DNA of 10,723 nt, from contig JAUHWE010000101.1 in the NCBI GenBank assembly GCA_030424825.1, positions 1 through 10,723 of the forward strand, in the 5' to 3' direction. The translations under genes were made by a program, and so were the position numbers. Positions 1 to 6,630 of this stretch are shown one piece after another. This DNA is from Verrucomicrobiia bacterium (GTDB lineage: Bacteria > Verrucomicrobiota > Verrucomicrobiia > Opitutales > Opitutaceae). The notes beneath the pieces are model-generated. The model saw only the letters and a list, made by a program, of their open reading frames with translations, was not told the DNA's origin and did not search any database. How positions within the stretch are numbered: position 1 is the stretch's first letter; each line of letters opens with the position of its first letter.

Positions 1-418
1 CGATAAACGGTAGCATGTGAAAGTACGGCATATTCAAAGCCTGATACTCTTCATAACTCCAGTTCGCCGAGTGAGCGTGCTGTTTCACGGTCACCTCCTG
101 GACCCAACCCACGGAGTTGAATCCCCAATCCTTCAAATGCGGTACAACCCCTTCTTTAATCCATCGAATCTGGTCGTTGCCATATTTCTCTTTCCAAATG
201 TGTTCATTTTCCGGGTACCTCAGAGTCGCGGAATCGAAATGATTTAGGGCGACTGAAAAGAACGGCTTTCCTTTTGGGTCTTGGAAGAGCCAACGACCCT
301 TGAACTTTCCAAGAGTGAAGAATGACTTCGGCGCACTTGCCGAATACACATTAGGAAACGCGACAGAAGAAAGGAGAGCAGCCGACGCGGATTTAAGAAA
401 GGTTCTTCGATTGATCAT
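1..418 (-). CDS. Agarase-like glycoside hydrolase, Tat-exported, partial (C-terminus beyond left edge)
   Basis: Reading the minus strand from the ATG at 418 gives 139 uninterrupted codons before the window ends, so only the N-terminus is present. Residues 3-18 form a twin-arginine signal (NRRTFLKSASAALLSS), so export of a folded protein by Tat is likely. Residues 41-60 (GRWLFQDPKGKPFFSVALNH) match the opening strand of agarase-like (beta/alpha)8 proteins, and residues 97-104 (DWGFNSVG) match the next core strand. The same landmarks occur in the neighbour at 536-2008 (GRHWFVTPDGNVFYPVALSH; MGFNCALG), so the two are paralogues. The neighbour ends 117 bases upstream on the same strand, so co-transcription is possible. 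No Shine-Dalgarno sequence precedes the ATG. The catalytic residues would lie in the missing part, so substrate and activity cannot be judged. Related GH-A clan proteins include beta-agarases and uncharacterised planctomycete/verrucomicrobial homologues. Confidence 0.8.
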   Translation of the reverse strand, partial: MINRRTFLKSASAALLSSVAFPNVYSASAPKSFFTLGKFKGRWLFQDPKGKPFFSVALNHFDSATLRYPENEHIWKEKYGNDQIRWIKEGVVPHLKDWGFNSVGWVQEVTVKQHAHSANWSYEEYQALNMPYFHMLPFI

Positions 419-472
419 GTTATTGAAAATGTAGTTCTACTGATAAGGTTTTGAACAACGCTTCGCTTGTAA

Positions 473-486
473 TTATCGTGCGATAA
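473..486. promoter_or_regulatory. Perfect palindrome TTATCG-TG-CGATAA, possible operator
   Basis: Six-base arms with a two-base centre lie in the gap between the two agarase-like genes, 55 bases upstream of the ATG at 418. The size and symmetry suit a dimeric repressor site, but no regulator gene is visible nearby and a chance palindrome is possible. Confidence 0.25.
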
Positions 487-535
487 CAAATAGGTGTCGT
501 CGCGAAGCATGGCCGATGGATTTAAAATTTGCACA

Positions 536-2008
536 TCACCGATTCAAATGCGCCTTGATATCGTGTTTCTTCCAAAGCTCCCTCAATGTTTCGTCTAGTT
601 TCTCAAGTCCTTTTCGATTGGTCGGATTCGGAGCATGCTGATAGACCTGCGTATTGATCTCTCGAATCTTTGAAATCAAACCCGGCCGCGGCTTTCCATC
701 GATGGTATAGATTCCGGTTTCCTGATCTTTGTGCACAACTGCCAGTTCCTGATCGTAGAGGCACATACAGAAAGTAGCGCCCATTGTTTGAGGATCCTTG
801 TAGTGCCGCATCATGGTCGCCTGGTAAATCTCGCCACGGGCATCGTGGCTGACCAGCCCCTTATACAAGTTGCCCTTGTTGTTTGGATAGTGAAACCCGA
901 CATCCTCATCCGATACGATCATCGGCAGCCCTGCCGCATAGGACAGCTCGCTGATATCGATCTCCTCATTCCAATGCTGCGGCGCAATTAAATCAAGATA
1001 CGGCGCCGCCGCTTTCCAGGATTCCCCGGTTAAGCCCCACTCTTTGATGAAAGAACCGAGGATCAAGTGGTTTTGATCGTATCGACGAATCGCGGTATGC
1101 GCCATCTTGTAAAGATGGATACACATGTGCGACACAATGGCATTGAAGTCCTCTACCTTTCGGGGATCGAGTCGCTTGCCGACAGAAGGATAGTTCGCCC
1201 GTCCAAAATCCTTTTCGTAAACCAGCTCTGCTTTCGCCTTAAGGTCGGATATCTTTTTCAGATTCATCCCGTAGACTTCATTGAATCGCTTCACATTGCC
1301 TTTATACCGCTTGTTTAGAAGATTGGTAATCTCCACGCGGCCATGACTATTCGGTCCGAGTGACATATGGTGATTAATCCAGTCCTGAGAATGATTGAAC
1401 GCGCCGAAGCCGTAATAATACCCCAGGACTAGCGGGTTGTCCTTGACTGGAGGCACCGCTGCTTTGGCCCGATCCTCAATCAATTGCGTGTAGGCCGGGT
1501 CAAATATATCCGGCAACGTTTCACCTTCCACAAATTCCCAAGGATGCTTCATCAAGATCACACCCACGGCATAAGGAAACTTCATCTCCTCGAAGACTTT
1601 CTCCGATAGCGGCAAGTCGACGTAGCCATTCAGGTTTCTCTCTGGGCTCGACGCTCCACCTAGCGCGCAGTTGAAACCCATATCCCGAGCTTTGGATACC
1701 GAGTCGCGAACCCACGCTTCCTTGTCGTCGCCGAAAAGCGTCTTAGCCGCAGTCCTCGTTTCACCGGAAAGCATATGGCTCAGGGCCACCGGATAAAAAA
1801 CGTTTCCATCCGGGGTAACGAACCAATGGCGACCGTCGATTTTCTCAATATGGAAAAACCCAGTCTTCTCTCCCTTGATGCCGGTCCAACCACCGTACTG
1901 GTCGAGCTCATATTCCTTCGCGAAGCTGGGTGAAGTTAAAAGGAGCGACGCGAGAAATGCGAAGGCGAGGAGAAGTTGCGAAACTGATTGAAGGGTTATC
2001 TTTTTCAT
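536..2008 (-). CDS. Secreted agarase-like glycoside hydrolase (GH-A clan TIM barrel)
   Basis: This is a 490-residue protein starting at the ATG at 2008. Residues 1-30 are a Sec signal peptide with a hydrophobic core and likely cleavage after SFA. The first barrel strand is GRHWFVTPDGNVFYPVALSH (59-78), a signature of agarase-like proteins. Later strands can be read at 109-116 (DMGFNCAL), 190-200 (DNPLVLGYYYG), 314-320 (HLILGSF), 336-346 (PYLDLIAPQHW) and 361-372 (LPMIVSDEDVGF). Glu368 in the last of these sits where retaining GH-A enzymes carry the nucleophile. At the strand-4 end, relatives usually have Asn-Glu as acid/base, but here the sequence is YYYGFGAF, so the acid/base is not evident. 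The protein probably acts in the periplasm or outside the cell on a galactan-like polysaccharide. It could also be a non-catalytic or differently acting homologue. It lies upstream of its Tat-exported paralogue on the same strand. No Shine-Dalgarno sequence is visible. Confidence 0.75.
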   Translation of the reverse strand: MKKITLQSVSQLLLAFAFLASLLLTSPSFAKEYELDQYGGWTGIKGEKTGFFHIEKIDGRHWFVTPDGNVFYPVALSHMLSGETRTAAKTLFGDDKEAWVRDSVSKARDMGFNCALGGASSPERNLNGYVDLPLSEKVFEEMKFPYAVGVILMKHPWEFVEGETLPDIFDPAYTQLIEDRAKAAVPPVKDNPLVLGYYYGFGAFNHSQDWINHHMSLGPNSHGRVEITNLLNKRYKGNVKRFNEVYGMNLKKISDLKAKAELVYEKDFGRANYPSVGKRLDPRKVEDFNAIVSHMCIHLYKMAHTAIRRYDQNHLILGSFIKEWGLTGESWKAAAPYLDLIAPQHWNEEIDISELSYAAGLPMIVSDEDVGFHYPNNKGNLYKGLVSHDARGEIYQATMMRHYKDPQTMGATFCMCLYDQELAVVHKDQETGIYTIDGKPRPGLISKIREINTQVYQHAPNPTNRKGLEKLDETLRELWKKHDIKAHLNR

Positions 2009-2320
2009 TTGGATTTGGGAAAAGGGTTTCTGACTTAGGATGAAGGTCTTTGCTTACTGATGCCACCGATGGTTCAAGCATTAACGAAAATCTGATTTTC
2101 TCGCGCAAATCTCTCTAGAAATCAGTGTTTAGGGTAGCATTGCCGACGGGGAGGACACTCGCCTACCGACTCAGGGGTCAGGTGGCACTCTCTTCAAAAT
2201 AGCCTCACGCATTCGAAATCCAAGCTCTTTTGAGCGAAGCGCATCCGCTTTAGTTCACTTTGCGGCCCCTCCTCTCTTTCAAATTGCCCAATCCCTTTCG
2301 AGTGTGTAGCTCTCCAAACA
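2009..2320. other. Divergent intergenic region between agarase-like gene and sigma factor gene
   Basis: This 312-base stretch must hold the promoters of the agarase-like gene (leftward) and the sigma factor gene (rightward). I see no convincing -35/-10 pair. It contains a possible REP-like remnant at 2133-2167 and a small stem at 2237-2250 (AAGCG-CATC-CGCTT). A short ORF here (2108 to 1908, minus) overlaps the agarase-like gene in another frame and shows no protein-like features. I see no RNA gene. Confidence 0.5.
2133..2167. repeat. Possible degenerate REP-like element with GGTAG ends
   Basis: The stretch begins GGTAG and ends CTACC, so both ends carry the GTAG head seen in the larger palindromes at 2970, 6435 and 9761. 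Only the terminal five bases pair well and the interior symmetry is weak. It may be a decayed half element; chance is also possible. Confidence 0.25.
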
Positions 2321-2944
2321 GTGGACGCCCCATCGAAAACTGACGCACTGGAAAACAGTCATACTCGCGTTACTTTAATAGAACGAGTAAAGCGTCAATA
2401 CGATGAAGCCGCTTGGAAGGAATTTGCCTCAATCTATCGCAGCTACCTCTACGCCGTTATTAGAAACCTGGCCATGTCGGAGCATGACACTCAGGAAGTG
2501 CATCAAAAAGTAATGGTGAAACTCTGGGAAAAGCTCCCCGAACTCGACACCAACCAGATTCGACGCTTCCGAAGCTACCTAGCAGGGATTGCCAAAAACG
2601 AAGTAAAACAGTTCATTCGTGCTCGCGAACGACGGCAAGAACGGGAATTCAATTCACTCGAAAGGAATGATCCCCATTATCTGGATTCGATCCGCCTACC
2701 GGAAATCGAACGCATCGCCGAAGAGGAATGGAAGATCCATCTCACCAACATGGCGTTCCGAAAAATCGAAAAAGATTTTAGCGCTAAAGCAATCGAGGTT
2801 TTCCGCCTAAGCATCGAAGGGTTGGACCCCGACGAAATCGCCGAGAAAACGGGCATTGGGCGCTCGTCCGTCGCCACCCTGAAAGCGCGCGTAAAAGCCC
2901 GCTTCTTCATGGAAATCGATCGTCTGAAACAAGAGCTTGATTAA
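2321..2944 (+). CDS. ECF-type RNA polymerase sigma factor (sigma-70 family)
   Basis: This is a 207-residue protein with a GTG start at 2321; the next in-frame ATG (residue 52) would remove half of region 2. Region 2 spans about 32-102. DTQEVHQKVMVKLWEKL (56-72) corresponds to the conserved sigma-2 helix that binds core polymerase and the -10 element, and FRSYLAGIAKNEVKQFIRAR (83-102) to the following helix. Region 4 spans about 148-203, with the helix-turn-helix GLDPDEIAEKTGIGRSSVATL that should read the -35 element. The two-domain layout without sigma-1.1 or region 3 defines an ECF factor. The gene converges on the kinase gene at 3086-5179, and no anti-sigma factor is visible. In Planctomycetota and Verrucomicrobiota, ECF factors are often encoded beside Ser/Thr kinases, so control by phosphorylation is a reasonable inference. 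The exact ECF group is not assignable by eye. Confidence 0.88.
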   Translation: MDAPSKTDALENSHTRVTLIERVKRQYDEAAWKEFASIYRSYLYAVIRNLAMSEHDTQEVHQKVMVKLWEKLPELDTNQIRRFRSYLAGIAKNEVKQFIRARERRQEREFNSLERNDPHYLDSIRLPEIERIAEEEWKIHLTNMAFRKIEKDFSAKAIEVFRLSIEGLDPDEIAEKTGIGRSSVATLKARVKARFFMEIDRLKQELD

Positions 2945-2969
2945 ATAACTCTAGCAGCAAGGAATTCAA

Positions 2970-3048
2970 TGGTAGGACGAGAGCCTCCCACTCTGACACG
3001 TATGGAAATCAAATTTATACGACGGTTCGAGACGCTCTCGCCCTACCA
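2970..3048. repeat. 79-bp palindromic REPIN-like element
   Basis: The outer arms are TGGTAGGACGAGAGC (2970-2984) and GCTCTCGCCCTACCA (3034-3048), complementary at 14 of 15 positions. Read inward from the right, the GGTAGGG head is followed by a small perfect hairpin, CGAGA-GCG-TCTCG. This is the GTAG-head-plus-hairpin design of REP sequences, here as two inverted copies. It sits between the stop codons of the convergent sigma factor and kinase genes, where it might also act as a bidirectional terminator, although there is no U-tract. It has the same total length as the element at 9761-9839. Confidence 0.7.
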
Positions 3049-3085
3049 AACCTGCAGGAATAGGTTACCGCAAACACGGGTTTTC

Positions 3086-5179
3086 CTACTCTTCCATCCG
3101 AACAAGCTCAACGGCAGGCAAGTACTCCTCAAGCTTACCGTCCGGTATCTCCAGACTGTGGATCAAGCGGTCTAACTTCAGTTCACGCAACCCGGCTATC
3201 TGCCCGACCGGCACCCGTTCAATTCCAGACATATCCAGTTCCCTGATACCCGAACCTTGTAACTGAGTCAGATCCGAAATGGAACTCCCGCTGATATCCA
3301 AAGAATAGAGACCAAGAGCATTAAGAAGATTTGAACTATCCTTGAATACCGGGATCGGCAGATGCAGGGAGCTATAGGTCTTTCCCGCAAGAGACAAGCT
3401 CAACCCCCTGGGCGAATCGCCCAAAGACAGGGTATGGAGCCTTTCCTCGTCCTTTCCTCGATGATTGAGTCTGTCCAGCAAAACTTCGATAACGCGTAAC
3501 AGGTCTTCAGGCTCCCCTTTCGCCAACGAACCTCTAAAATAGTAGAATGCCAGAGCATAACATACGTCGTCGAATCTCGGTGGAATCTCTAACAATATAT
3601 CTTTAACATCGTAAGGGTTCAACCAGCGATTCTTTCCGGGGGCCAGAGATTGATATTGATTAGCGATCGCGTAAAACAGGTTGTCCTCGATTCGCTCGCC
3701 CGACACTTCGAAAGCGCCTACAGCCTCGTCGAATCTCTGCCGTACGAAGTGTAGCATCGCCAAGCGCAACGCCATTTCACGACGTTCCTCGATCGAACGA
3801 TCTCCTTTTTCCAATTGAAATTTTAAAAGGCCTTCTTTCCCTGCCGCATCCAAAAAAGTCTCTTGGCTGTGGAAGCTCAAGGTGGCCACCCGCATGCGAT
3901 CATCCAATTGCTTCGACCGTTCCGTCTCTTCAATATACAATCGCAAGTTCTTCTCCGCAAGGTCGCGTGCCTCGAGAGCTTCTCGTCTCGACTGGTCGAT
4001 CTGCACCGACGAAATAGCGAAGGCGACGGCTAGCAATACTGCTGAAAAACCGGAAACAAAGAATACGGCAGGGCGCCGCTTGAATAAGTATTCCAGTTTT
4101 GCAACAGGACCTGCTTTTTGGGCTTTAGTCGGAAATCCAAGCAGGTACAAATCCAGCTCCTCGCGCAATTCAGCTACCGAGCGGTATCTGTCATCCGGAT
4201 CCACCGACAGGGCCTTCAACGCAACCGCTGCCAATCTTTTCGGAAACAATCGACCTCGACTCTCCTTTTCGATCGGATCAACCCGCCCCTGAACCGTCTT
4301 CTCCAGAATGCTCTTCGAGGACGTTCCGCTGACAGGGGTTCTGTAACTTAAAATATAATACAAAATCGCTCCTAGAGAATAAACATCTGTCCGCTCGGTG
4401 ACCGCAAAAGAACCATCCGCTTGCTCTGGAGCAATAAATCCCGGAGTCCCCTTTGCCCAACCACTGGGTGAAAGATCGTTTAGCAAATCGCTATTGGGAA
4501 ACTCCTCTTTCGAATCACGATTTTCAAGCAATGCGTCAAATCCCGGGGTGAGAATCCTAGATAGGCCCCAGTCGCACAATTGAACTTCTCCAAACGGCCC
4601 CACCTTAATATTGGCTGGCTTCAGGTCCAAATGAGCGACTCCTCGTGAATGGGCATAGGAAACCGCATCGCAAACCTTGATAAATATCTCCAGCAAGCGC
4701 TCCCGTGGATACCGTACTCGATACACACTATCCTCGTTCTTCAGCTTGTTTACGATTTCCTGAAGATCATCCCCTCGAACAAACTCCATGATGAAGAACG
4801 GTACCCCCTCTTCGTCAACGCCTTGATCATGAATTGTCAGGATATTCGGATGCTGTAGACAAGCCGTCAATCGGGCTTCCCGAAGGAATTCCTCTTTTGC
4901 TTCATCGGTTGCCCGAACACGCGGTCTCGCCATCGCCACAATCCGATCAGTACGCGTGTCCCGCACTTTGAAAATCTGCTTTTCGCCCCCTTCTCCAACC
5001 AACTCCCTATCAATGTAGTGTTGTGTTTCTTTTTTCAGGCTTTGCAGAATCGGGTTCAAAGCCTTCCTCTCTTCCTGATCGAACCGACGATTATCCTGAT
5101 CTAGAAACCCGCCCAACGACCGCCACTTGGCGTCGAGTTCGTTCTCAAGTTCATCGTAGTCCCCACTCATAGATTTCAT
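3086..5179 (-). CDS. Membrane Ser/Thr protein kinase with WNK-like lysine placement and LRR-like C-terminus
   Basis: From the ATG at 5179 the product is 697 residues. An ATG at 5170 is an equal alternative, and a TTG at 5212 is less likely. The kinase domain spans about 55-345. The glycine loop is GEGGEKQIFKV (62-72), the alpha-C Glu is about residue 101, the catalytic loop is HLDLKPANI (183-191, Asp185 and Asn190), the metal motif is DWG (203-205) and APE is at 250-252. The usual VAIK motif reads VAMA, so Ala84 replaces the lysine; Lys67 in the glycine loop may substitute. HLD in place of HRD makes it a non-RD kinase. One membrane segment (about 371-392) is followed by a charged, helix-rich stretch that may be coiled coil (391-432), then a helical TPR-like part. 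The C-terminus (about 621-675) has LRR-like periodicity (LYSLDIS, IRELDMS, LRELKLD). The kinase should face the cytoplasm with the C-terminal part as a periplasmic sensor. The gene converges on the sigma factor gene. Confidence 0.88.
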   Translation of the reverse strand: MKSMSGDYDELENELDAKWRSLGGFLDQDNRRFDQEERKALNPILQSLKKETQHYIDRELVGEGGEKQIFKVRDTRTDRIVAMARPRVRATDEAKEEFLREARLTACLQHPNILTIHDQGVDEEGVPFFIMEFVRGDDLQEIVNKLKNEDSVYRVRYPRERLLEIFIKVCDAVSYAHSRGVAHLDLKPANIKVGPFGEVQLCDWGLSRILTPGFDALLENRDSKEEFPNSDLLNDLSPSGWAKGTPGFIAPEQADGSFAVTERTDVYSLGAILYYILSYRTPVSGTSSKSILEKTVQGRVDPIEKESRGRLFPKRLAAVALKALSVDPDDRYRSVAELREELDLYLLGFPTKAQKAGPVAKLEYLFKRRPAVFFVSGFSAVLLAVAFAISSVQIDQSRREALEARDLAEKNLRLYIEETERSKQLDDRMRVATLSFHSQETFLDAAGKEGLLKFQLEKGDRSIEERREMALRLAMLHFVRQRFDEAVGAFEVSGERIEDNLFYAIANQYQSLAPGKNRWLNPYDVKDILLEIPPRFDDVCYALAFYYFRGSLAKGEPEDLLRVIEVLLDRLNHRGKDEERLHTLSLGDSPRGLSLSLAGKTYSSLHLPIPVFKDSSNLLNALGLYSLDISGSSISDLTQLQGSGIRELDMSGIERVPVGQIAGLRELKLDRLIHSLEIPDGKLEEYLPAVELVRMEE

Positions 5180-5228
5180 CAACCAAACGAACACAGCCCA
5201 ACGAATTCGCAACAGCGAAATCGAATCG

Positions 5229-5247
5229 CTTTAATGCGCGATTAAAG
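5229..5247. promoter_or_regulatory. 19-bp perfect palindrome CTTTAAT-GCGCG-ATTAAAG, possible operator
   Basis: Seven-base perfect arms flank a five-base centre in the divergent gap between the kinase and NHL genes, 50 bases upstream of the kinase ATG at 5179. A second small stem, GCCGA-TATT-TCGGC, lies at 5275-5288. The longer palindrome has the length and symmetry of a dimeric regulator site and could act on either gene. No consensus is recognised. Confidence 0.35.
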
Positions 5248-5408
5248 GTCTTTGCCCGATCCAGCGCAGAAAGAGCCGATATTTCGGCAATAACATTCGC
5301 ATCCTACCGCCAAAGCAATCGGATGCTTTTATTAGCCAATACAAATTGTGACTGGACACAGGTTTTCCTTTTAAACCGGTATCGTTCGGCTTACCCTAAT
5401 ATCAAACA

Positions 5409-6371
5409 ATGAAAGCTTTTCAGTTTTTCGCTCTCTTCCTTTGCAGCATACCCCTTTGCCGCAGCAACGAACCCCTTGAAATCCTTGGCCCCGATTCCGG
5501 GCTATTAAATCCCTTCGGCGTCGCATTCAATGACCAGGGAGAGATGCTCATCGCCGAGTACGAGGGAGGTCGACTCTGGAAGTACGCCCACAACAAAAAA
5601 CTAACGCAGCTCGCTAAGGACACACCCTTCAATGGGATGCACAATCTCGTCCGAACCCGTGACGGAAGAATCTACATCTCAGATACCCGAGCAAATCTGA
5701 TTCGACTGCTGGACGAGAAAACCGGCATAATGACGATAGTATCCGGAACCGGTGAAGGCGGATACAACGGGGATGGAATACCGGCGACCTCAGCAATGCT
5801 GAACGACCCGATTTCCATCAGCCTCAGCCCAGACGACAAACGACTCTACATCGCCGACATTCGCAACCGCCGCGTCCGCTACATCGACTTGGAAAAGGGA
5901 ACGATTCACACCATAGCAGGCAATGGCGCCACGGAAGTACCCCGCGACGGATCCATCGCCAAAGAAAGCCCCTTGCTTGATCCTCGAGCAGCTGCGGAAG
6001 ATTCCCAAGGCAACGTCTATATCCTATCTCGACGCGGTCACGCCCTACGCATCGTAAAGCCCAATGGGAAAATCTATACGGTCGCCGGCACGGGAGAGCC
6101 ACACGCCACGGATGGACCCGCGCTCGAAGCGGGTTTTAAAGGCCCCAAACATCTCTGTATTGACACTGACAATACTGTCGTAGTCGCCGATGCGGAAAAC
6201 CATTTGATCAAACGCTATGACCCAGTCGCCAGAACCCTCACAACGTTACTGGACCACGGCCCCGGAGGCACTCCGCTCAATCGTCCTCATGGCGTTTGGG
6301 TCACGCCCGACCGCACTTTGTATGTCTGTGACAGCTACAATGACCGAATCTTGAAAGTAGAATTGGATTGA
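5409..6371 (+). CDS. Secreted NHL-repeat six-bladed beta-propeller protein
   Basis: This is a 320-residue protein from the ATG at 5409. Residues 1-19 are a Sec signal peptide (hydrophobic FQFFALFLCSIPL). The rest is six NHL blades of 40-50 residues, beginning roughly at 33, 76, 128, 190, 243 and 290. Each has the pattern L-P-x-G-V, then D-G/D-x-x-Y-I/V-A-D, then N-x-x-I/V-R, followed by TIxGTG loops (for example YIADIRNRRVRYID and TVAGTG). The final blade ends one residue before the stop, so the propeller is complete and nothing is fused to it. NHL propellers are often binding scaffolds and some are lyases or peroxidase-like enzymes; no catalytic signature could be picked out. It is divergent from the kinase gene and convergent with the sulfatase gene, so it is probably its own transcription unit. 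Function is unassigned. Confidence 0.85.
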   Translation: MKAFQFFALFLCSIPLCRSNEPLEILGPDSGLLNPFGVAFNDQGEMLIAEYEGGRLWKYAHNKKLTQLAKDTPFNGMHNLVRTRDGRIYISDTRANLIRLLDEKTGIMTIVSGTGEGGYNGDGIPATSAMLNDPISISLSPDDKRLYIADIRNRRVRYIDLEKGTIHTIAGNGATEVPRDGSIAKESPLLDPRAAAEDSQGNVYILSRRGHALRIVKPNGKIYTVAGTGEPHATDGPALEAGFKGPKHLCIDTDNTVVVADAENHLIKRYDPVARTLTTLLDHGPGGTPLNRPHGVWVTPDRTLYVCDSYNDRILKVELD

Positions 6372-6434
6372 TCGATCGAGAGAAATAAGCTCGGAAAAGT
6401 ATTCAATATTAAAGTGTTGCTCGACCAGATTAAC

Positions 6435-6524
6435 TGTAGGGCGGGTCGATGACCTGCCATAATCAAGAGCAAGATTGTCGCCTCAGCCACCGACGAGTCG
6501 GGGTCTTTGACGAGACGACCTACA
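6435..6524. repeat. 90-bp imperfect palindrome, REPIN-like
   Basis: The outer arms TGTAGGGCGGGTCG (6435-6448) and CGAGACGACCTACA (6511-6524) pair at 11 of 14 positions. The left half carries its own strong hairpin, GGCGGGTC-GAT-GACCTGCC, with seven of eight pairs, directly after the GTAG head. This is the classical REP layout. It lies between the convergent NHL and sulfatase genes and could help end transcription. Confidence 0.6.
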
Positions 6525-6525
6525 A

Positions 6526-6595
6526 TCGGTACGGCAAAATGGTACAACAATGGTAGAACAGGATGGAACCCTGCGCTTCATTTTTACCGTACCAA
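6526..6595. repeat. 70-bp inverted repeat adjoining the REP-like element
   Basis: The arms around 6528-6540 (GGTACGGCAAAAT) and 6581-6593 (TTTTTACCGTACC) pair at 11 of 13 positions, and weaker pairing extends outward. It has no GTAG head and starts two bases after the preceding palindrome, so it is probably a different element or a composite insertion. It ends 36 bases before the sulfatase stop codon and may contribute to transcription termination. Confidence 0.5.
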
Positions 6596-6630
6596 TCCTC
6601 CTTGCCTCGAAAATCGAAATCGCAGCCAAT

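Noticed and set aside
17..247. 76-codon plus-strand ORF at the left edge
   Set aside because: It is antisense to the partial agarase-like gene, whose minus-strand translation has clear motifs.
2237..2250. Small stem AAGCG-CATC-CGCTT upstream of the sigma factor gene
   Set aside because: A five-base stem without a U-tract or conserved context is expected by chance and is too weak to call a terminator or riboswitch.
5180..5212. N-terminal extension of the kinase from a TTG at 5212
   Set aside because: TTG is the rarest start and the extra residues add no domain; ATGs at 5179 and 5170 are more likely.
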